From Candida dubliniensis CD36 (Eukaryota; Ascomycota; Pichiomycetes; Serinales; Debaryomycetaceae), in NCBI RefSeq assembly GCF_000026945.1, contig NC_012863.1, forward strand, positions 1,145,501 through 1,209,500: 64,000 bases of DNA. Reading direction: 5' to 3'. Of this stretch, positions 20,613 through 30,421 are shown one piece after another (position 1 is the stretch's first letter; the number at the start of each line of letters is the position of its first letter). The translations under genes and the position numbers were made by a program. The notes under the pieces were generated by a model. It was not told the DNA's origin, made no database searches, and worked only from the letters and a program-made list of their open reading frames with translations.

Positions 20613-21086
20613 TTAAGATGAAGTGGTTGTCAGTGTAGAAAGGGTGTTGCCAAAATCGATGGAACCACTACCTTGAATGTTAATGTTGGCTTTACCAGCT
20701 TTGATAATACCAGTTTTAAGGGTGTTAGTGTCGAGAAGACCAAATGGATTGATACAGTTACATTCCTTTACGTGATTCCATAATTGATCATCAGACAAGT
20801 TATCAATACAATCAAAATCCTTCCCATTACAATTGTCCTTGACAGCTTTAATGGCCAAGTGACAATGATCATTACAACTGAAATCAATATTTCCTAAAGT
20901 AGCCCCACCATTGCCTTTAATATTAATATCAGCTGAGGATCCACTTGGAGAAGCAGATACGGAAACCTTGGCATCAGCAAGAGCACTAGCAAGAGAAGCA
21001 GGATTGATAGTGGTAGAGGCAGATTCAGCATTAGCTTTAGCAACTAATAAACCTGACAAAATAGCAAAAGCAGTAGTAAATTTCAT
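20613..21086 (-). CDS. Small secreted cysteine-rich protein, unrecognised family
   Basis: 157 aa. Residues 1-20 are a clear signal peptide with a Lys2, a hydrophobic core and an AKANA end, with likely cleavage after Ala20. The mature part is Ser/Ala/Thr-rich at first, then has a compact core with six cysteines at 71, 75, 86, 93, 109 and 111 (C-x3-C-x10-C-x6-C-x15-C-x-C). That core is flanked by two similar segments, ADINIKGNGGATLGN (52-66) and ANINIQGSGSIDFGN (133-147), which look like an internal duplication. The tail is Ser/Thr-rich but lacks the terminal hydrophobic stretch of a GPI signal. The cysteine spacing is not the eight-Cys CFEM pattern. A cell-wall or free secreted protein is likely; a specific function cannot be named. 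The frame is intact and its codon use resembles that of well-expressed genes. Confidence 0.8.
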   Translation of the reverse strand: MKFTTAFAILSGLLVAKANAESASTTINPASLASALADAKVSVSASPSGSSADINIKGNGGATLGNIDFSCNDHCHLAIKAVKDNCNGKDFDCIDNLSDDQLWNHVKECNCINPFGLLDTNTLKTGIIKAGKANINIQGSGSIDFGNTLSTLTTTSS

Positions 21087-22187
21087 TGTGGAAATGGTTT
21101 TGTTGGATATTAAACAAAGGTATAAAAGATGTTATAATCATTTTTATGGAAAACGATTATAGACATGTATTTATATACTTTGAATTGGATTTGGGAACTA
21201 GGAATATTCTTGAGTTTCAAGTAAACATTCACTGGGATTTGTTCATGGAATGTGTTTTGTTTCCACTATTTGATTTTCAATCCATTTCAATTCTAACTTG
21301 AAAATGAGAGTTGGTCCTCTGCCATCAATGATAATTTAAAAGATCAACGCCAATCATTTTGACAAACAAAAGTATTGACATTATATTTGTTTTTTTTTTT
21401 TTTTTTTTCAATGCAGATCATTACTTGTTTTAGATGCCATGCCATCAAATTACATTATGAAACAATAGAGAAGGAGAAAAAAGAATGCTGGAACCTATTG
21501 TTGTTAGTTGTCAAATATATACTAGTCTTTCTAGGTTTGGTATGTTCAATTGATCACTGGTTATATTATGATTAACTAAATGTTTATAATTGACAAATTT
21601 ACAATATCTTTTTAATCAGGTATAAGCTTCACTATAGAATGCTTATGTAAGTTGCTGCTGATGATAACGAATGAATTTAATGTTAAAGAAAGAAAACCCG
21701 TGCCGAGGTGGCAACGATAATTCCGGTTGCAACTTGTCGTGGCAAACTTCTGGTGTATCTCAAGGTGTTAATTACCATGGGAAATATTTACTTGACTATA
21801 CCAAGTTACTGTTCTTTGATCATCATTTTCATAAACTACTGATATATTTCAAATGTGTTGTATTAACAAAAACCCCCTCCCACCACCTCCCATCCATTAT
21901 ATCCGATAGCAATTACACGTTATGAAAAATTGGGCACACCACCAACAACTGAGAGAAACGAGCAAAAAGAAAAATTTCAATTCGCCAAACAAAACTCAAA
22001 AAAGAAAAAAATTTAATACAAACTAATTGAGTTACTCTAAACATCAAATACTCAAGATAGGAGTGAAATTTCATTGTTTTTGTTTTGGAATCCATACATA
22101 CTTGTTTTTCCAACTAAATATATACCAGAAACTACTATTCCATCACCTCGGCCTCCTGTTTTCTTTCCCTCCTCCCCCCATACAAAT
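21087..22187. other. 1.1-kb divergent gap between the secreted-protein gene and PIS1
   Basis: Shared upstream region. Holds an 18-bp T tract (21391-21408), a slightly GC-richer patch with short inverted repeats around 21698-21780, and A-rich and CT-rich sequence leading into PIS1. Open frames here are short and unlike known proteins. Confidence 0.55.
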
Positions 22188-22877
22188 ATGACATCCAAGA
22201 CCCCTGATCTTTCTTCAACGAAAACTAATCTTGAACTGATTAAACAACAAAAAGTTTCAGTTCAAGATATTTTTTTTTATATTCCAAATTTGATTGGATA
22301 TTTAAGAATAATAACTGCCATTATATCATTTTTATGTATGGCTAATCATCCTGTGGCCACATTGATTTTTTATGGGATTTCAGGGTTTTTAGATGCATTT
22401 GATGGATATGCTGCTAGAAAATTCAATCAAGGTACTAGATTTGGTGCTGTATTAGATATGGTAACTGATCGATGTGCTACTAGTTCTTTAATTGTATATC
22501 TTGGAGTGTTATATCCTCAATATACTGTGATTTGGCAAATACTAGTCAGTTTAGATTTATCATCTCATTATATGCATATGTATGCTATGTTATCAGCTGG
22601 TTCCACATCTCATAAAAATGTTGATGAAACTCAATCAAAATTATTATCATTATATTATAATAATCGATTAGTATTGTTTTTCGTTTGTCTTGTCAATGAA
22701 TTATTTTATATGGCAGTTTATTTACATTATTATAAATTTTTTTGGTTAGGTACAGTTATGCTAGTGGCAAGTACACCAATTTGGTTATTTAAACAAATTG
22801 CCAATATTATACAATTGAAAAATGCATCATTAATATTGGCAAGAATGGATGCTCATGATCATAGTAAAAGAGATTAG
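22188..22877 (+). CDS. PIS1: Phosphatidylinositol synthase (CDP-alcohol phosphatidyltransferase)
   Basis: 229 aa from the chosen ATG; S. cerevisiae Pis1 is ~220 aa. The frame stays open upstream to 22074, but that 38-residue extension is Pro-rich and overlaps a CT-rich leader, so I start at MTSKTPD. The CDP-alcohol phosphatidyltransferase motif D-G-x2-A-R-x8-G-x3-D-x3-D is complete, with Asp69, Asp72, Gly73, Arg77, Gly86, Asp90 and Asp94. Several hydrophobic segments fit a multi-pass ER membrane enzyme. It joins CDP-diacylglycerol and inositol to make phosphatidylinositol and is essential in yeasts. It converges on APC5, with a CCACCCT repeat in the 147-bp gap. Confidence 0.94.
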   Translation: MTSKTPDLSSTKTNLELIKQQKVSVQDIFFYIPNLIGYLRIITAIISFLCMANHPVATLIFYGISGFLDAFDGYAARKFNQGTRFGAVLDMVTDRCATSSLIVYLGVLYPQYTVIWQILVSLDLSSHYMHMYAMLSAGSTSHKNVDETQSKLLSLYYNNRLVLFFVCLVNELFYMAVYLHYYKFFWLGTVMLVASTPIWLFKQIANIIQLKNASLILARMDAHDHSKRD

Positions 22878-22888
22878 ATTTATGATTA

Positions 22889-22936
22889 CCCCCTCACCCT
22901 CCACCCTCCACCCTCCACCCTCCACCCTGCACCCCT
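22889..22936 (-). repeat. CCACCCT minisatellite; G-quadruplex motif on minus strand
   Basis: About five tandem 7-bp CCACCCT units flanked by further C-runs, just after the PIS1 stop. The minus strand carries at least six GGG runs with TGGA-type loops. If the APC5 3' UTR extends this far, its RNA would contain the G-rich strand. Confidence 0.8.
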
Positions 22937-23024
22937 CTGACCAAGTAATAATAATACACGTCATCACATCATTATCGTATTAAGAAAGAATTAAATTGTT
23001 AGATACATCTATTCTTGAATCTTA

Positions 23025-25322
23025 CTATATATATCCTTTTTCAATTTCATTTTGCAACTCTTGAGTCATTTCATGTAATATATGATTAGCCAATTCCTTT
23101 TCCTTTTCTTGTTGTGGATAAGAATCATGTTTATTCATTAAATGAACTTGATATTGTAAAGCCATATTCAACATAACTAAATCTGAATTTTTCTTAAATT
23201 TGTCAATAGCAATTTTAATATACTCTATCGACTTGGATTCGTCATTCCAACTTCTAGATAATTCAAAATATGCTTTAGCAATAAAATCTGATTGATTTAA
23301 ACTGAAAATTTGTGGCATAATTTCTTGTCCCAAATTTTTGGCATCCAGATATGATTGTAAATCATTTAATAATTTCCATAATAATAATTTTGCTTCAATA
23401 ACAATCATCCCAAATCCACATTTACTAGATATTTTGATTTGTTGAATAAGTAAAGTAAATATTCGATATGGATTACCTGATGAAATGAAAATTTTACATT
23501 TTAATAAATTTAATCGAATGGTTAAATAAACTTCATTACTATTAGTAGCATGAATATTTGCGAGTAATTCCAAGGCATGACTATAATTTTGTAAATACAT
23601 TTCTAATTCCACTTGTAATATCAATACTTCATATTTCAATTCCAAATCTTTTAAATCGGTATCTAACAATACATTAATGATTTCTTTACTGACATTATAT
23701 TTCCCCTTTTGTAAATTGATCTTGACCAGAATAATTAAAAGTCTCATTTGAATAGCATTATACAATGAATGATCAGAAGTAACATTATCTTTCAATTTTA
23801 ATAATTCATTATAAGATTCATTTATATTATTACCTTGTAAAAATTTCAAAAAATTCAGTCTGATAACAAGACTTATTTTATCAGTTGTTTTATCAGTTAA
23901 TTCAACGGCAATTTCATTATAAACTTCACTTAATATTGGTTCACCAATTTTGCTCCAAACTATAGCTGCTAATTCTGCTGATTTAATAAAAGTTGGTTTC
24001 ACATCATTTATTGCAATAAACATTGATTTAATTAAACTATTCATACATGAACGATCACCATTATGTAATAAATGTAATGTTTCAAAATTATAACTCATGG
24101 AATAAAGCAGAAACGAAACTTGTTTAGATTTTTTAATTAAAAAATCTAATAAATGTGCTTCACTATGATTATTATTACTATTATTACTATTATTATGAAA
24201 TATTTGTCGATTCCATAATTCAGGTTTATTTTTCATAAAATTAAATAACCAAGATAATATATAAGTTAAAGTAGAATTATCTTTATTTTCTCGAGCCACA
24301 GAAATGGCTTCTTCAATAGCATCCATGGCTTTATTATCTTCACCAAAATATTGATGTAATGAAGCTCGAGAAATTAAGGCAAAATGATAAAAATATTTGG
24401 AATTATTAGAAACCATATAATCAAAATATTGATGTAATGCAGAAAATGCTTCATTATAATTTGAAGTTTGAAGACATTCAAGATATCGTAAATAATAATA
24501 AGATGGTAAATTATTAAAATGAATATTTTGAATTCTTCCAACATTAGAATTAGGTGATATCATCATTGTCATTATATCTTTTAAATATTGTGGAGTTGGA
24601 GTACCATAATTTTCTAAAAGAGAAATTTGTCGATCTAATAATTGTTGAAAATCATATTTTGGTACTGGAATGATATGTGTTGACAGGTGACTTTTCATTC
24701 CTAATTCAATTAAATTATTATTCAATTTGGTAAATAACTCCTTATCAGGGTCAGAATCAGAATCGGGATTACTATCATTTATCATATCACTACCACCAAA
24801 TTCAATAATATATTTCTGTCTTGTTGGTTCTCTAAATTCTTGGAATGCTTGAAATAATAATAAACTTTCATCAAATTTAAGAGAATTAAATGATGTACAA
24901 ATTTTCAAAATAAATGACCCAAATAATGATTTTGATGATAAAACTTTATTATTTGTTGAACCTGGAGTTATATTCAATGTAATTAAATCGGCTGGTTTAA
25001 CTTGTTTTATTAAACTATTGATATATTCATTTTCCAATTGTTCTAATGAATGAATATTCCAAATACATTTTAAAAGTTGTTTTGTCACATTCAAATCATT
25101 AAAAATTTCACATAGTCGTTCTAATGAATGAATAATGTTAATGTTATTAGTTGATAGTAGGTTTGAAGTTGGTGGTTGTTTGTTTTCGATTAATTGAGTT
25201 AATGTGATTAATTGTGGGATGGGTAATTTATTACATAAATATAGATGTATTAATATTAAAAGGGTTAATTTATAAGGTGATAAATCTTCTGATAAAAGAA
25301 GTTTGATATCATCTCTAGACAT
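23025..25322 (-). CDS. APC5: Anaphase-promoting complex subunit 5
   Basis: 765 aa; S. cerevisiae Apc5 is ~685 aa. The protein is alpha-helical and TPR-like. The diagnostic segment is at about residues 310-360, where ALHQYFDYMV is followed by YHFALISRASLHQYFGED and AIEEAISVARE. It matches the Apc5 signature (LHRYFDY, then ALLNLAxLHxxFG and EAIxxARExxD). A short Asn/Ser run lies near residues 375-386. Apc5 is part of the platform of the APC/C ubiquitin ligase that drives mitotic exit. It converges on PIS1 and is followed upstream by RIX1 on the same strand (158 bp). CDC16, another APC/C subunit, is about 30 kb away in this window. The call is by motif memory only. Confidence 0.78.
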   Translation of the reverse strand: MSRDDIKLLLSEDLSPYKLTLLILIHLYLCNKLPIPQLITLTQLIENKQPPTSNLLSTNNINIIHSLERLCEIFNDLNVTKQLLKCIWNIHSLEQLENEYINSLIKQVKPADLITLNITPGSTNNKVLSSKSLFGSFILKICTSFNSLKFDESLLLFQAFQEFREPTRQKYIIEFGGSDMINDSNPDSDSDPDKELFTKLNNNLIELGMKSHLSTHIIPVPKYDFQQLLDRQISLLENYGTPTPQYLKDIMTMMISPNSNVGRIQNIHFNNLPSYYYLRYLECLQTSNYNEAFSALHQYFDYMVSNNSKYFYHFALISRASLHQYFGEDNKAMDAIEEAISVARENKDNSTLTYILSWLFNFMKNKPELWNRQIFHNNSNNSNNNHSEAHLLDFLIKKSKQVSFLLYSMSYNFETLHLLHNGDRSCMNSLIKSMFIAINDVKPTFIKSAELAAIVWSKIGEPILSEVYNEIAVELTDKTTDKISLVIRLNFLKFLQGNNINESYNELLKLKDNVTSDHSLYNAIQMRLLIILVKINLQKGKYNVSKEIINVLLDTDLKDLELKYEVLILQVELEMYLQNYSHALELLANIHATNSNEVYLTIRLNLLKCKIFISSGNPYRIFTLLIQQIKISSKCGFGMIVIEAKLLLWKLLNDLQSYLDAKNLGQEIMPQIFSLNQSDFIAKAYFELSRSWNDESKSIEYIKIAIDKFKKNSDLVMLNMALQYQVHLMNKHDSYPQQEKEKELANHILHEMTQELQNEIEKGYI

Positions 25323-25480
25323 AATTATGAGTTAAATATATGATGATGATGATGATAAAGAAGAGTAAATGATATTAAAAACATTTGAAGAGTTTGATCA
25401 GTTTGTTATTTTTTTTTTTTTGTTTACAATCTCGCGATCGATCTTTAATAATCTTTTATTTCTATACAAACAAACTATCT

Positions 25481-27667
25481 TTATTCATCATCAGAATCTT
25501 GATCAAGATTGATTTCAGGCATTTCAAAATCAGAAGATTCATCATCTTCAGCATCCTCGTCGCCATCATTTGTTGGAGCGGTATTTGTTGTAGTTGGTAT
25601 TATATTATCTACTTTAGTTGGAGCATCAACAACAACTTCTTTAGTAGACGTCAACTCTTCAATCACAACCGGATTATTTTCAATTGTTGTTGCTGGTGTT
25701 AATGTCAATTGTTCAACTTTAGTGGCAGTGAAAATCTTAGATTGATCTTCTACTGGAATAATCTCATTATTTTCAGTTTCTTGTTTTGATTCAATATCCA
25801 ACTTTCTCTTTTTCATTGGTATTGCTGATGATTCATCTTCAACAATCACATCTACTTCATTTTCTTCCTCTGGTTCCTCCTCTTCTTCATCTTCCTGTCC
25901 ATCTTCAATATTATTTACTAAATTGATATATTTCGGTAATGGTGGGAATTTTGGATTATTGAAAACCCCTAATAATTGATCATCAGATAAAATAGATGAT
26001 ACAATAGGTAAAATACTAATTTTATCATAACCAGGATATAATACAGCATTTATTAATAAATTTTTCAATTCAATTGGGACATTATGTTGTAAATTATAAT
26101 ATTTGGCATGAATTGATTCAATTATTAAATATCTCATAATTTTATAATGTTGAGTTGGTGGTAAAATGACTTTTTGAATGATTTGATTGATAAATGATCT
26201 AACTGATTTGATAGTATTTTCAGGGATACTAATCATAAATAAATGTTCATGAGATAATATATCTGATAATGCCACTGCCGAAGTGTTTTTCTTTTTCTTT
26301 TGTTTTCTATTTTGAGGCTGGTGGTGGTTAGTTTGTTTATTATTGTTGGCTAATGATGATGATGAATTCATTCTTGGTTCAACTAAGACTAATGCCATAT
26401 CAACAAATCTTAATAATTGAGTATTTTCAGAAACATTACCCAAAAGAGATAAACTTTCTTTCATGAATTGTAAAATTTCCACAAATAATCTTTCTTCATC
26501 AATAATTTCTTCATTAACAATTCTTTTATTTTGAAATGGAATTAAAGTTTCTAAAAATGACCAAATAGTATTCAAATGAGGAATCAATGCACCTTGATAA
26601 TAATTGATTAATTCAATTAATAATCCAATTATTGATCGATAATTTTCTATTAAACTAGTTTTAATTAATTTTTTAATTGTTTCATCACGAATATCTCCTT
26701 TAAATGATAAAAATTTGATATTAATAGAACATACTAATTCACAAATAATTAAAATTATTCCAATGGGTAATTTCACTGTGAATGAAGTTTCCATAGTTAT
26801 ATAACTTTTCAAAATCCCCACAAGAATATTCAAATGATTTGAAATAGTTAAAATTGTTTGTGGTTTATTAAAATCAATTGATAAATCAGTTAAAATTTTA
26901 GTGGAAGGTTTAGATATTTTGTGAATCAAATTAAATAAATCTTGATCATCTTTAAAATTTATAAATTCTTGATAAACTTGAATCAATTCATTAATTTCTC
27001 CAATAATATTAATAACATCATTATACCATTTTGTTTCTGGTTCAATTTTTTCAATAATTGGAAGCATAGCTAAAGTATCATATATTGCCATTTGTAAATT
27101 TTGAGGATAATTTATAAATTCATCATGATCAATTAAAGTAATCAATTTGGCTTTTAATTTATTACCAAATGGTCTAAATGTTGTAGGATGGAATTTCAAT
27201 ATTGTTTGTAATGAATTCAAAATTAATAATGGAGCAAAATGTAAATATTCAAAATAATATCCAATTATTGAATTCAATTTTGGAGTTAAAATCTCTCTTG
27301 TTAATGTTGGTTTACCTCGAATTAAATTCCCCATATAATTGATTGTATCAATACAACTGGTCAATATTTTTAAATCAATAGTTTCATTATAATTTTCTAA
27401 AACTTGTAATAAACTATTCATTAAATTATTACCTTCACTAGCTAAAATAGAATATTCTTCTATTATGACTCTAATTAAATTGATCCCACACCATTTCTTA
27501 TAAGGTTCAGGTGATCTAATTAAATTTAATGTTCTTGAAATAAGATGATTCAATTCAACTTTGGTGATACAAGATAAGATTTGTTTATCATTATGTAAAA
27601 ATGATAATATTGGAATAATTGAAGAAGGAGTTCCTTTGATTTCTTCCAAAACAATATTAATAGACAT
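25481..27667 (-). CDS. RIX1: Pre-60S assembly factor Rix1 (PELP1 family)
   Basis: 728 aa from the ATG at 27667; S. cerevisiae Rix1 is ~763 aa. The N-terminal ~550 residues are helical-repeat in character, with Rix1-type segments YKKWCGINLIRVIIEEY and SCIDTINYMGNLIRGKPTLTREI. The C-terminal ~180 residues are strongly acidic and low in complexity, with a KKRK basic patch. Rix1 with Ipi1 and Ipi3 (and Rea1) acts on nucleolar and nucleoplasmic pre-60S particles and ITS2 processing. The frame is open 43 codons further upstream to 27796. I reject that start because canonical ribosome-biogenesis promoter motifs (GCGATGAG and GAAAAATTTTT) lie inside it and conservation begins at MSINIV. VPH1 lies upstream on the same strand. 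Confidence 0.78.
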   Translation of the reverse strand: MSINIVLEEIKGTPSSIIPILSFLHNDKQILSCITKVELNHLISRTLNLIRSPEPYKKWCGINLIRVIIEEYSILASEGNNLMNSLLQVLENYNETIDLKILTSCIDTINYMGNLIRGKPTLTREILTPKLNSIIGYYFEYLHFAPLLILNSLQTILKFHPTTFRPFGNKLKAKLITLIDHDEFINYPQNLQMAIYDTLAMLPIIEKIEPETKWYNDVINIIGEINELIQVYQEFINFKDDQDLFNLIHKISKPSTKILTDLSIDFNKPQTILTISNHLNILVGILKSYITMETSFTVKLPIGIILIICELVCSINIKFLSFKGDIRDETIKKLIKTSLIENYRSIIGLLIELINYYQGALIPHLNTIWSFLETLIPFQNKRIVNEEIIDEERLFVEILQFMKESLSLLGNVSENTQLLRFVDMALVLVEPRMNSSSSLANNNKQTNHHQPQNRKQKKKKNTSAVALSDILSHEHLFMISIPENTIKSVRSFINQIIQKVILPPTQHYKIMRYLIIESIHAKYYNLQHNVPIELKNLLINAVLYPGYDKISILPIVSSILSDDQLLGVFNNPKFPPLPKYINLVNNIEDGQEDEEEEEPEEENEVDVIVEDESSAIPMKKRKLDIESKQETENNEIIPVEDQSKIFTATKVEQLTLTPATTIENNPVVIEELTSTKEVVVDAPTKVDNIIPTTTNTAPTNDGDEDAEDDESSDFEMPEINLDQDSDDE

Positions 27668-27742
27668 TATGGTTGTGTTTTGAATAAGGAAGTGTAAGTT
27701 AATGATTGATAGTTTTTTTTTTTCATCATCTTTTAGTGCAAT

Positions 27743-27750
27743 GCGATGAG
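27743..27750 (+). promoter_or_regulatory. RIX1: PAC motif (GCGATGAG) upstream of RIX1
   Basis: GCGATGAG is the core of the PAC element of yeast ribosome-biogenesis promoters. It sits 76 bp upstream of the chosen RIX1 ATG and 21 bp from an RRPE, the usual pairing. Confidence 0.7.
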
Positions 27751-27770
27751 TCGAAAAAGAGAGTAAAGTA

Positions 27771-27781
27771 GAAAAATTTTT
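27771..27781 (+). promoter_or_regulatory. RIX1: RRPE motif (GAAAAATTTTT) upstream of RIX1
   Basis: GAAAAATTTTT matches the ribosomal-RNA-processing element bound by Stb3-type factors. It lies 104 bp upstream of the RIX1 ATG, next to the PAC motif. Confidence 0.7.
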
Positions 27782-27970
27782 ACCATACCATACCATACTA
27801 AATTAAGACAAGATCAAATGTATTTACATATATATATATATATATATTAGTTCAATAAATATAATTGAAAATTCTTAATTATTCTTTCTTTTTAACTAAT
27901 GAATGCTTTTAATGAAAATAAATCTAAATAAAACTTGTTACAAAACAACAACAAACCTTCTTTACGGAGT

Positions 27971-30421
27971 TTACAAAATAGTGTCTAACAACCCTTTAAA
28001 TGTAAATGGTTCAAAAGCAGAACCACCACCTTCAAAATATTTGGACATACTTTCAACCCAATGTAATCTCAAAGAATGCAACATTGCTGAAGTACCTTCC
28101 ATAACCACCAAAATACAAACCGATAATACAAACCACATGGCAAATAGAAATACCACCATAAAAGTACCAACAATACCAGTTGGACCAAATGCATTACCAA
28201 TAGTCATAGACCATAAAACAGTGGATAATTGAGCATGAGCCAATGAAAGGGCCCACAATCTCAAATAAGATGCTGTATGACTGACACAATTAAGACAAAA
28301 TTCAATAGTATGAATCACTTGATGAATCATAATATCACCAAAATTGTGTTCTTCATGATCTTCTTCTTCATCATCATTGTCGTTGTCGTTGTTGTTGTTG
28401 TTGTGTTCTTGTTCACCTGTTTCTTCATCATTGGCTAATTGGGTGTAATTGGCATGTTTTTCTAATTGTCTTTTCATATACAATGGTTTGACTAATAATA
28501 ACCAAGGAACACAAATCAAAGCAATAAGTAAAAGGAAAACTTGAATAGTAGATTGTCCTGAATATAAAGGTTCCGGAACTTCTCCTGGTTGTAAAAACAT
28601 ATTAATCAACATATTCAATAACCCTGGTGGTTGTCTTCCTGTAGCAAACCAATCAACTGACCATTTATAAACAATACATAAGGACAAATATCCAAATATA
28701 CCTTGCATGAATAAAAGACCAGGAATGAAATTACCAATGATATCAATCATGCTATGGAAATATGTATAATTGAAAAGGGAAAAGAAATATGAATAAGACA
28801 TATGAATGTATCCCATTAATATAGATAATTTCATCTTGTATGAATTGGAAAACAACAAAGCATTTTCAGTTCCATGCCATGCTGGATCTAATCCAATGGA
28901 ATAAGTACCAACGTATTTGGCATAAATGGTTTCACCCACTTTGAACTTGTCAGGCCATTCCCATCCACTCTTGAAAAGAGACATTGATCTTGAAAAAACA
29001 TCATTATAAATAAATCCAGTATACATTGAGAAAACCCCCATAAGTAATAAAACATAACGACCAGTATAAGCCATATCAAAAATTTCATCTTTTTTCATTG
29101 CATTCAATTTTTTTTCATTTAAAACAAGAGCAGCAGCTGCTAAAGTAACAATAAACCCATGACCTAAATCACCAAACATAATGGCGAACATAAATGGGAA
29201 AGTAACAATTGTTGGTAATCCAGGGTTGATTTCTTTATATTTAGGTACACCATAAGCATCACAAATTGCTTGGAAAGCATAAGTGAACTTGTTGGTACGA
29301 GTATAAGTTGGTGGGGTTTTGTTTGTATCCAAAACATTAATGATGGTTGGAACTGATTGTGATGCATCATATTCTTGAATAGCTGTAGTCAATTCAGTGA
29401 TAGAATCGGTTGGAGTCCAACCTTCAGCGATCAAAGTTTTCCTTGAATTGTCATAATCACAACTATTCATAGCTTTGTAAACAGCTTTTTCTCTAGCAAT
29501 AATTTCCCACCATTTAGCCAAATCACGAGAAATGGCAATTAATTCAGAATTTAATGCATTTTCCGATTCTGCTAAAACAGTAGATAAATCTGTTGTTTTA
29601 GTGTTAACATCATCCAATTGTTCTCTTCTAGCTGCTGAAGTGGAATCAACATTGTACAAATCAGCATCTAATGATTCACAAATTTTTCTAATTCTTTCAC
29701 GAATAAGTGACCCATGAGAAAAAATAATGAATGAACTTTTGGCAATATAAGCATTGTTTTTAAAATCATAAATTTCTTCAGGTAAATCTTCATGATGATA
29801 ATACAAATTGCCTCTTAAAACTCTCCATAAAATTTGTTGTAAAACACCAACTTTGTCTCTATTAATCACACCAGAAATAAATGAAGATCCTGAACGTGCA
29901 TCACCACCACTGCCGCCACGGCCACTTTCCAATTGTGATAATAATGCAGTTTCTTCTTCGTTCTCAATTGTGGTTTCACCTTGTACAGCAAAGAAATTAT
30001 TAACAGCTTGAATGGTGTATTTGAATTGTTTTAAATATTTTTCCTTATCATATAAAGTTTCTACTGAATCACGCAATTGAATTACTCTTTCTTCTAATAA
30101 ATCAGAACCTTCAATTAATTCGTCAATTTCAGTTTGAGGTGGGACATTATCTAAATCATAAGGAAACAATTTGATAGGAATATCTCTTACATCCAATTCA
30201 CGTTTAAACAAATTGAATTGTCTTTCAACATTATCTAATTTTCTCAATTCTTTTACAAATGAACGTTGAAATTCATTGACTTTAGAATTTAAATCTCTAA
30301 ATTGAATAATATCTAATTGACCCACTTTATAGATAATATCTCTAGCAACTTCAGTTGGAACATACAACTGAACAAGCGACATATCCGCTGAACGGAATAC
30401 TGCTTCTTCCTTTTCCGGCAT
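27971..30421 (-). CDS. VPH1: V-ATPase V0 subunit a, vacuolar isoform
   Basis: 816 aa; S. cerevisiae Vph1 is 840 and Stv1 890. The N-terminal ~390 residues form the cytosolic arm, opening with FRSADMSLVQLYVPTEVARD. The C-terminal half has about eight membrane segments starting near TIVTFPFMFAIMFGDLGHG. The proton-translocating arginine is Arg721 in the context ASYLRLWALSLAHAQLS, matching Arg735 of Vph1. A His/Asn/Asp-rich loop near residues 665-690 varies between species. The subunit couples ATP hydrolysis to proton pumping into the vacuole. Length and lack of long insertions favour the Vph1 over the Golgi Stv1 isoform, but that choice is less certain than the family. Confidence 0.92.
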   Translation of the reverse strand: MPEKEEAVFRSADMSLVQLYVPTEVARDIIYKVGQLDIIQFRDLNSKVNEFQRSFVKELRKLDNVERQFNLFKRELDVRDIPIKLFPYDLDNVPPQTEIDELIEGSDLLEERVIQLRDSVETLYDKEKYLKQFKYTIQAVNNFFAVQGETTIENEEETALLSQLESGRGGSGGDARSGSSFISGVINRDKVGVLQQILWRVLRGNLYYHHEDLPEEIYDFKNNAYIAKSSFIIFSHGSLIRERIRKICESLDADLYNVDSTSAARREQLDDVNTKTTDLSTVLAESENALNSELIAISRDLAKWWEIIAREKAVYKAMNSCDYDNSRKTLIAEGWTPTDSITELTTAIQEYDASQSVPTIINVLDTNKTPPTYTRTNKFTYAFQAICDAYGVPKYKEINPGLPTIVTFPFMFAIMFGDLGHGFIVTLAAAALVLNEKKLNAMKKDEIFDMAYTGRYVLLLMGVFSMYTGFIYNDVFSRSMSLFKSGWEWPDKFKVGETIYAKYVGTYSIGLDPAWHGTENALLFSNSYKMKLSILMGYIHMSYSYFFSLFNYTYFHSMIDIIGNFIPGLLFMQGIFGYLSLCIVYKWSVDWFATGRQPPGLLNMLINMFLQPGEVPEPLYSGQSTIQVFLLLIALICVPWLLLVKPLYMKRQLEKHANYTQLANDEETGEQEHNNNNNDNDNDDEEEDHEEHNFGDIMIHQVIHTIEFCLNCVSHTASYLRLWALSLAHAQLSTVLWSMTIGNAFGPTGIVGTFMVVFLFAMWFVLSVCILVVMEGTSAMLHSLRLHWVESMSKYFEGGGSAFEPFTFKGLLDTIL

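Larger units (their letters stand above)
27668..27970. other. RIX1: RIX1 promoter / VPH1 3' flank
   Basis: 303 bp. Holds T tract 27713-27723, the PAC and RRPE motifs of RIX1, a CATAC repeat (27782-27798) and a TA dinucleotide run at about 27830-27848. Confidence 0.65.

Noticed and set aside
22074..22187. 38-codon N-terminal extension of PIS1
   Set aside because: Pro-rich, CT-rich leader sequence; the family starts near MTSKTPD by length.
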